In this document: positions 58,798 to 64,000 of the stretch, in pieces
How the letters are laid out: every line of letters begins with the position of its first letter
How positions within the stretch are numbered: position 1 is the stretch's first letter
DNA from: HXMU1420-2 sp017643305
GTDB taxonomy: Bacteria; Pseudomonadota; Alphaproteobacteria; Rhodobacterales; Rhodobacteraceae
Length of the DNA: 64,000 nucleotides
NCBI GenBank assembly: GCA_965217135.1
Contig: OZ244249.1
Coordinates: 1,178,001 to 1,242,000, forward strand
Direction of reading: 5' to 3'
Notes under the pieces: generated by a model
Databases searched by the model: none
Told to the model about the DNA's origin: nothing
Seen by the model: the letters and a program-made list of their open reading frames with translations, nothing else
Translations under genes and position numbers: made by a program

Positions 58798-59915
58798 GGG
58801 CGGTTGGCAACATCCTGCATCTTGAAGACCGTATCCAGCACCAGTGCGGCAGGGTCAAGGTTGACCGCCACGCCATGGCGCGCCCGATTGCTGATCTGGG
58901 TCGCGATGTCGGCCCAATCGCGGCCCCGGGCTGGGGTGGAGGATAATCTGCTCAGAATTTCAGCTTCGCCGGGGGCGGCTTCGGGTGTAGGCGGCCTGCC
59001 AGAGGCCCCGGTATGCGCAAGCCGTGCCAGCAAGATGTCGGAGAGGTCCAGCAACAGGTGGAACCGGTCGGACGCGTTGCGCTGGGCGGCGGCTTCGGCA
59101 AGGGCCAATGCACGGGTACGGTCCATGCGCGGCATCGTGCCGAGAATGGCGATCAGTTCGGCGTAAATTTCCAGTCCGCCCAGCGACATGAGCCGCAGCG
59201 CGTCACCCGCAGACCCGCGCGCAAGAGCTGCCAGAGCATCGTTTTCTGCAGGCAGCTCCACCCCGGCCTGCGCCAGCGCGGCGGCCAGATTCTGTGGCGA
59301 CAATTCCGACAGACGCAGCGTCCGGCACCGGGAGCGGATGGTGGGTAACAGGCGCGAGGGCTGGTGCGAGATCAGCAGAAGTGTGGTGCGCGCTGGTGGT
59401 TCTTCCAGCATTTTCAGCAAGGCGTTGGCGGCGGATACGTTCATGTCGTCGGCTGCGTCGACGATCACCACGCGATGCCCTCCATCTGTTGCCGACAGAC
59501 CAAAGAAGCGGCCGAGCTTACGGATATCTTCCACCGCGATCTGGTCACGCAGCCGGCCGGTCTTTTCGTTGGGCGTGCGGGTGATGCAGGCCAACCCGGG
59601 TTCGGACCCCGCCAACATCCTGTGCGCAACCGGGTGATCGGGCGAGATATCCAGCGTCTCCGGCGGTGGGGGTGCGCCAAACAGCCCATCATCCTCAGCA
59701 GGCGGCGTGGCCAGAAGGAACCGCGCGATACGCCAAGCCAAAGTGGCCTTGCCCACCCCACGCGGTCCGGTCAGCAGCCAGCCGTGGTGCAGCCGCCCGG
59801 CGGAATGGGCCTGCAAAAATGCGCGTTCGGCTCTGTCCTGTCCAAACAGGCGGACGGCCTCGCGCGGGTGGGGCGCACCGGGGGCCTGATCTGGGGTTGG
59901 GATGTCGTCGGTCAT
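58794..59915 (-). CDS. holB: DNA polymerase III subunit delta'
   Basis: 373 residues. Clamp-loader subunit with AAA fold; Seen: GQDRAERAFLQAHSAGRLHH near 25-44, Walker A-like LLTGPRGVGKATLAWRIARF near 47-66, VVIVDAADDMNVSAANALLK near 150 and LLISHQPSRLLPTIRSRCRT sensor region. As usual for delta', it probably does not hydrolyse ATP. It overlaps tmk and tatD by four bases each. Confidence 0.93.
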   Translation of the reverse strand: MTDDIPTPDQAPGAPHPREAVRLFGQDRAERAFLQAHSAGRLHHGWLLTGPRGVGKATLAWRIARFLLATPPAEDDGLFGAPPPPETLDISPDHPVAHRMLAGSEPGLACITRTPNEKTGRLRDQIAVEDIRKLGRFFGLSATDGGHRVVIVDAADDMNVSAANALLKMLEEPPARTTLLLISHQPSRLLPTIRSRCRTLRLSELSPQNLAAALAQAGVELPAENDALAALARGSAGDALRLMSLGGLEIYAELIAILGTMPRMDRTRALALAEAAAQRNASDRFHLLLDLSDILLARLAHTGASGRPPTPEAAPGEAEILSRLSSTPARGRDWADIATQISNRARHGVAVNLDPAALVLDTVFKMQDVANRP

Positions 59916-60538
59916 GTCAGGGCGGAGCTTACCGCCCTGTGCACGTCCTCCGCCACTGATTCCCGGTCGCGGCCACCATCAATCACGCGGAACCGGTCGG
60001 GATGGGCACGGGCAAGGTCCAGAAACCCGGCTCGCATGCGGCGTTGCAGGTCCGGGCCGAAGTCTTCGAACCGTTCTTCGGTGCCTTGCCGCCCGAGGGC
60101 ACGGGTCAGGCCGGTCTCAGGGTTCATGTCAATCAGGATGGTCAAGTCGGGTTCCCGCCCGATCATCAGGTTGTGCAGAACATCGACTTTTTCGCGCAGA
60201 TCCCCGCGAGAAAGGCCCTGATACATGCGGGTGCTGTCGGCAAAGCGGTCGCAGATCACGGTTTTGCCGGCCGCAAGCGCCGGTTCGATGGTGCGTTCCA
60301 GATGATCCCGCCTCGCCGCGGTAAACAACAGCAGCTCGGTTTCTGCGGACCAGCGGTCCGGGTCACCTTCCAATACAAGGCGGCGAATTTCTTCGGCTCC
60401 TGGCGATCCGCCCGGTTCGCGGGTCAGCACCACCTCCCGGCCTTCGTCGCACAGCCGGTCTGCCAGCATCCGGACCTGCGTGGATTTGCCGGACCCGTCA
60501 ATGCCTTCGAACGTGATAAACGTGCCTTGAGCGGTCAC
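59912..60538 (-). CDS. tmk: Thymidylate kinase
   Basis: 208 residues. Phosphorylates dTMP to dTDP. Seen: P-loop FEGIDGSGKSTQVRMLADRL near 10-29, LTREPGGSPGAEEIRRL near 38 with the DR/REPG substrate loop, CDRFADSTRMYQGLSRG near 98 and the LID region TGLTRALGRQGTEERFE near 146. Normal length. Starts within the end of dac (ATGA) and overlaps holB. Confidence 0.95.
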   Translation of the reverse strand: MTAQGTFITFEGIDGSGKSTQVRMLADRLCDEGREVVLTREPGGSPGAEEIRRLVLEGDPDRWSAETELLLFTAARRDHLERTIEPALAAGKTVICDRFADSTRMYQGLSRGDLREKVDVLHNLMIGREPDLTILIDMNPETGLTRALGRQGTEERFEDFGPDLQRRMRAGFLDLARAHPDRFRVIDGGRDRESVAEDVHRAVSSALT

Positions 60539-61704
60539 ATCGCCTCCTGAGGCGCGTCACTGAACCGGTTGACCAGATACTGCGCCGCCGTGCCCACGCG
60601 GATCAGGAACCCGCCGCGCGGGATGTCGCGGTCTGCGACCAGTGGCAGGCGGATTTCCGACAGGCCCTCGGGCGCGATCACGAGTTCCCCCAGCTGTTGG
60701 CCTTTTTCGATCGGTGCACGTATTGGCCCGATATAGCGCACCTCACCCTGCAGATCATTGGCCGCCAGTGCGGGCAGCATCGCGGTCTTGTCCTCGGCAG
60801 GCACCAATGTCACCGTCGGCTCGCGTCCCATCCAGACGCTGGCGCGGGCGATTGGGTGGTCTTTTTTGGCGATGGTCTTTTCGACAAAGTTGCGAAACGA
60901 CCAGTTGACTATCGCCTCTGCCTCCTCTGCTCTCTGGGCGGTGCTGTCCAGCCCGGCGAGGACAAAGATGACACGCCGATTGCCCTGTTTCACGGAACCC
61001 ACCAGGCCATACCCCGCGGCCTGGGTGTGGCCGGTTTTCAGCCCATCGGCACCGATGCCCAGCCGCAACAGCGGGTTGCGGTTGCGGGTATTCTGGGGCG
61101 CGCGGCCGTCAAATTCGAATTCAGTTTCTGCAAAAAGCGGGTAGAATTCGGGGAAATCCACGATAATGCGTTCAGCCAGAATGGCCAGATCCCGCACCGA
61201 CATCAGGTGCCCGGCCTGCGGCCATCCGTTGGAGTTGGTGAAGGTCGAATTTTGCATGCCCAACTGGCGTGCCCGCTGGGTCATGAAACGGGCAAACCCG
61301 GCTTCGGTCCCATCAGGGCTCAGCGCTTCGGCGATCACGGCGCAGGCGTCATTCCCGCTGAGTACGATGATGCCGCGCAGGAGGTCTTCGACCGTCACCT
61401 TGTCGGTGGTGTCGAGAAACATGGTGGAGCCTTTGTAGCTCATCGCGTGGGTGGAGACGGGCAGCCGTTCATCTAGCGACAGGCGACCATCGCGGAGCGC
61501 CTCGAACGCGACATACAGCGTCATCAACTTGGACATCGACGCGGGAGGCAGGGGTTCGTCCGCATTCTTGGCCATCAGAACCGTGCCGCTGCCCTGATCC
61601 ACGACGTAACCGGCACGGGCGCTGGTGTCGAATGCACGGACTGGCAACGCCAGGATGAACAGGCAGCAGCAGGCAAAGATGCTGCGAAGCAAGGGGTGGT
61701 GCAA
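60535..61704 (-). CDS. dacC: D-alanyl-D-alanine carboxypeptidase (PBP5/6 type)
   Basis: 389 residues. Signal peptide (MHHPLLRSIFACCCLFILAL, cleaved after VRA), peptidase S11 domain with the SMSKL SxxK motif near 56-60, SGN near 117 and KTGHT near 220, then a C-terminal PBP5-like beta domain. Trims the terminal D-Ala of peptidoglycan stem peptides in the periplasm. The C-terminal amphipathic anchor is short. Gene order SPOR-dac-tmk-holB is the usual alphaproteobacterial one. The symbol is by family; dacA or dacF would fit equally. Confidence 0.9.
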   Translation of the reverse strand: MHHPLLRSIFACCCLFILALPVRAFDTSARAGYVVDQGSGTVLMAKNADEPLPPASMSKLMTLYVAFEALRDGRLSLDERLPVSTHAMSYKGSTMFLDTTDKVTVEDLLRGIIVLSGNDACAVIAEALSPDGTEAGFARFMTQRARQLGMQNSTFTNSNGWPQAGHLMSVRDLAILAERIIVDFPEFYPLFAETEFEFDGRAPQNTRNRNPLLRLGIGADGLKTGHTQAAGYGLVGSVKQGNRRVIFVLAGLDSTAQRAEEAEAIVNWSFRNFVEKTIAKKDHPIARASVWMGREPTVTLVPAEDKTAMLPALAANDLQGEVRYIGPIRAPIEKGQQLGELVIAPEGLSEIRLPLVADRDIPRGGFLIRVGTAAQYLVNRFSDAPQEAM

Positions 61705-61716
61705 TCCGGTCTCCTG

Positions 61717-62622
61717 TTACTTGACGACGGCGTAAGCGTCGGAGAATCCGGCCTCCCTGATCTGTTTCAGCAGGGCCGACCGTTCGCCCTTAGTCATAGC
61801 GGGGCCGACAACGACACGCCAGTAGGTCTTGCCGCTGAGCTTTTCCTTGAAAATCGTCGGCAGCATGCCCGCGTTCCGCATCTGGGCGGCGGTGCGGTTG
61901 GCGTTGGCCTCCACGCTGAAAATACCGATCTGGATATAGGGCCTGTCCAGTGGCGATGGCGATTTGACAGGGGCCGCAGCTTTGGCCACGGCAGCGCTTG
62001 GGCTGGGCTCGGGTTTTGCTTCGGTCGCGGGTCCAGCGGCCTCGATGGCCGCGGCTGCGGCGGTAATCGGATCTTGGGCAGATTCAGAAATGTCGCTCGA
62101 TGGCAGGCTCGCGGTTTCCACCTCGGCCGGTTTCTCGATTGGAGCCGGTTCCGGCGTTTCTTCGACAGTTTCGCGGCGCAAAGCGGTGACGTTCAGCTCC
62201 ACCGGTCCGCCGGCGAGCATGCCCAAAGCGGCAGCGGCATCAGAAGATGCCTGCAGGCGCGGCCCGGGAATTTCCCGTTCGCGACGGAACAGGGCGCCGA
62301 TTACGAATTTGCCGTTGGTGTTGTTGCGGATGATGACGCGCTCAGGTTCCTTCACGTCTGGGTGCGCGACCCAGACACCACCCAGCGATGGACGACCATC
62401 CCAAAGACCCGCTTCGTTCACCTGGAACACATCAGGCGCTTCGACATCACGTTCCACCAGTTTCGTGGTGGCGGTTGCGGTTGTTTCGCTGTTCGAAGAA
62501 GAACTGGCAGGCTGCAGGAAGCCGAGTTGCGTACCCTCTTCACACCCGGCCAGCGTTCCCAGCGCCAGAACAGCACCAAACATTTTGGCGGAATACCCGC
62601 CACGTCCGATAATTCTCGACAT
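61717..62622 (-). CDS. SPOR-domain lipoprotein
   Basis: 301 residues. Lipobox LGTLAGC at about residues 21-27 follows a hydrophobic signal, so it is lipidated. A middle Ala/Pro/Glu-rich linker leads to a C-terminal SPOR domain (IQIGIFSVEANANRTAAQMR, VVVGPAMTKGERSALLKQIR) that binds denuded septal peptidoglycan. Probable cell-division or wall-remodelling factor, first gene of the seven-gene operon with dac 12 bases downstream. RlpA-like catalytic residues are not evident. Confidence 0.88.
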   Translation of the reverse strand: MSRIIGRGGYSAKMFGAVLALGTLAGCEEGTQLGFLQPASSSSNSETTATATTKLVERDVEAPDVFQVNEAGLWDGRPSLGGVWVAHPDVKEPERVIIRNNTNGKFVIGALFRREREIPGPRLQASSDAAAALGMLAGGPVELNVTALRRETVEETPEPAPIEKPAEVETASLPSSDISESAQDPITAAAAAIEAAGPATEAKPEPSPSAAVAKAAAPVKSPSPLDRPYIQIGIFSVEANANRTAAQMRNAGMLPTIFKEKLSGKTYWRVVVGPAMTKGERSALLKQIREAGFSDAYAVVK

Positions 62623-62825
62623 GCCTTGCCCTTTGCCTCGTTCATGGCGCCTTGGTGGCGCTCTGTTCTGCCGGTTTTCCGGATCTGCTCGCGCGGTAAT
62701 TTCACCGTCTTTGAATCAACAATAACCTGTATGAACAAATTTTCAAAGCCCGTTGGTAGCAGCGTGCGCCTCTGTGGCCGAACTGCTACCCCTGCACGCC
62801 GCATTTTCAGGCCTGACCCTGCCGG

Positions 62826-63008
62826 TCAGTGATAAACGTCAAACACCGGGAAGATCATAATGTCCACGGCCATGACCACCGTGATAAGCGTCAGAAAGAG
62901 CGGAATGCGGGCAGACGGTGGCGGTTCCATGCGGACGCAAAAATCACAATACATCGCGATGACCGCGGGCACAGCGAGTAAGACATGCGGCAAGAGCAGG
63001 TCGGCCAT
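62826..63008 (-). CDS. Possible small membrane protein
   Basis: 60 residues with two hydrophobic segments (LLPHVLLAVPAVIAMY and FLTLITVVMAVDIMIFPVF) joined by a short basic loop. It follows a second short hydrophobic frame (MLVFVVFWTLTFMG) that ends 22 bases upstream. Could be a small real protein or remains of a longer one. A run of nine C residues is nearby at 63087. The bases 63009-63335 otherwise show nothing. Confidence 0.4.
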   Translation of the reverse strand: MADLLLPHVLLAVPAVIAMYCDFCVRMEPPPSARIPLFLTLITVVMAVDIMIFPVFDVYH

Positions 63009-63335
63009 GGGATAAGGCAGTTCGGCGGTCGCGTGGTCCTATCCCATGAAGGTCAGCGTCCAGAAGACGACGAAGACCAGCATTTACCCCCCCCCGGCGG
63101 CGGCCAAGGCGGACCGTGTGAATAGAAAGGTAAGAGGTGTTGTCTGACGCACCCCGGACCTGTCTCTGACAAGGTGGTATGGCCTTGTTCCTTGGTGCAT
63201 TGACCTGCGTAAAAGTCCGAAACTCGCCGCTAGTGTGCCGGTCCAACATATCGCGCCTGCGATTTAGACGCTGCAAAGGTCATAATTCCGTTGAACCTCG
63301 GCCGCCTGCCCGGTAAGCCCCTCTTCGATAAGACG

Positions 63336-63425
63336 GGAAGCGTGGCCGAGCGGTTGAAGGCACTGGTCTTGAAAACCAGCAAACGTGAAAGCGTTTCGTG
63401 GGTTCGAATCCCACCGCTTCCGCCA
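63336..63425 (+). tRNA. tRNA-Ser (anticodon UGA)
   Basis: GGAAGCG (63336) pairs with CGCTTCC (63415-63421), followed by G and an encoded CCA at 63423-63425. The anticodon loop CTTGAAA gives anticodon TGA, and a long variable arm and GGGTTCGAATCCC T-arm are typical of a serine tRNA. 90 nt. tRNA-Ser genes are common integration sites, and IS debris follows directly. Confidence 0.95.
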
Positions 63426-63542
63426 TATATTTTACTTAACTCATTAATAAAAAACAATAAAATGAGATTTTAGTATCTGTTGGATACAAATTCGGATACA
63501 CTTTGCGTGACCCATGCGGCAGCTGCCCCACTCTGGGAGCAG

Positions 63543-63643
63543 GGTGGCAAATTCGCCCGCCTGCGCCCAGTGGGTGGGCCAGGTGGCAAATTCGCCCGCT
63601 GGCTTGGGATGATGCGGAGCGAGCGGGGGAATTCCCCCGCTCG
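63543..63643. repeat. Direct repeats and 24-base perfect palindrome next to tRNA-Ser
   Basis: GGTGGCAAATTCGCCCGC occurs at 63543-63560 and 63582-63599. A perfect palindrome, CGAGCGGGGGAA joined to TTCCCCCGCTCG (63620-63643), follows. A partial copy AGCGGGGGAATT recurs at about 63694. The pattern suggests remains of mobile-element ends, but I cannot assign them. Confidence 0.5.
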
Positions 63644-63703
63644 GTTTTGTGCGAGTGGTTTGGCGTCCAGTGGGTGGCGTGGTGCTGGGAGCAAGCGGGG
63701 GAA

Positions 63704-63760
63704 TTGGGCTACCGCCCACCAGCCCCCGAGGCCGTCGTCCAGATGGACCAAAGGCCGATC
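63704..63760 (+). pseudogene. IS3-family transposase remnant (C-terminus), copy 3
   Basis: LGYRPPAPEAVVQMDQRPIM and H: the same terminal segment as at 9006-9182 and 14774-14873, but the stop TAA found after MH in the other copies is CAA here, so the frame reads on. Only the last ~19 codons survive. Confidence 0.75.
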
Positions 63761-63822
63761 ATGCACCAACAATCAAACCGGACCAGTCAGACCAGGCCAC
63801 CCAATGGGCAAAGGTGTCGATC

Positions 63823-63920
63823 CGCTTCCTGAGAGCGTCGGGCAGTTAGTAGTTTTCCAGCAAGACGCTGTTCTTCAAGGTATGGTGCCATCGCTCGATC
63901 TGGCCTTGGATCTGCGGTCG
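63823..63920 (-). pseudogene. IS3-family OrfB remnant related to the intact element
   Basis: The minus strand reads RPQIQGQIERWHHTLKNSVL, LENY, stop, LPDALRK. This matches HPQTQGKIERWHQTLKNRIL and LENYFLPGDLE in the intact OrfB at 12962-13957. The internal stop and divergence show a dead copy. The last ~70 bases to the window end contain an unrelated open frame on the minus strand ending MDLGVIVSAIIGGEM, possibly the 3' end of a gene beyond the window. Confidence 0.7.
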
Positions 63921-64000
63921 TTACATCTCGCCTCCTATAATCGCGCTCACGATCACGCCGAGATCCATAACCACCACATCGCTTTCCAAAATGGCTGCCG

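Noticed and set aside
1..64000. CRISPR arrays, phage structural genes and secondary-metabolite clusters
   Set aside because: No regularly spaced repeats of CRISPR type, no cas genes, no capsid or tail genes and no NRPS/PKS modules are seen.

Overview
The window looks like chromosome of a marine alphaproteobacterium of the Rhodobacterales (Roseobacter group). The basis is high-GC coding bias, dense operons with ATGA overlaps, a class A RNase P RNA next to rpmG, a DUF1127 gene divergent from a LysR gene, and a tmk-holB-tatD block in the usual alphaproteobacterial order. This is family-level recognition by eye; no database search was run.

Layout. 42-3631: a tight minus-strand operon of two epoxyqueuosine-reductase-like Fe-S proteins, a small unknown protein and an acyl-CoA synthetase. 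3632-15240: an AT-richer accessory region with one apparently complete IS3-family element (12542-14008), remnants of IS21, IS1380 and a second IS3-type element, and many small genes (ceramidase, sulfurtransferase, cupin, SnoaL-like, DUF3303, secreted proteins). 15351-18333: a beta-keto acid cleavage enzyme (BKACE) and a kynureninase-like/cyclase fusion flanking an iolD remnant. 18430-26720: a phosphonate locus in which PhnW, PhnA and PhnY turn 2-aminoethylphosphonate (AEP) into acetate and phosphate, with a probable PbfA, a fused GlcNAc kinase/GlcNAc-6-P deacetylase and a divergent LysR regulator.

27360-49139: mostly core and metabolic genes: parE, an AhpD-like protein, glutathione transferase, epoxide hydrolase, gatCA, lipoproteins, a murein amidase, rnpB, rpmG, Bax inhibitor-1-like protein, hisN, 8-oxoguanine deaminase, a CPA2 antiporter, and an Lrp regulator divergent from hppD. 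49600-62622: an unusual 847-residue membrane protein, a SIMPL protein, O-acetylhomoserine sulfhydrylase, a glycosyltransferase-like protein, and a seven-gene minus-strand operon (SPOR lipoprotein, dac, tmk, holB, tatD, MBL hydrolase, AEC transporter). 63336-64000: tRNA-Ser(UGA) followed directly by IS debris, probably the edge of another accessory region.

The most interesting parts are the AEP locus carrying an amino-sugar kinase/deacetylase fusion, the kynureninase/cyclase fusion with a strong internal Shine-Dalgarno sequence, the tandem QueG-like operon, and several repeat or operator structures, including four helically phased ATTTTGTG boxes and paired-hairpin intergenic repeats.
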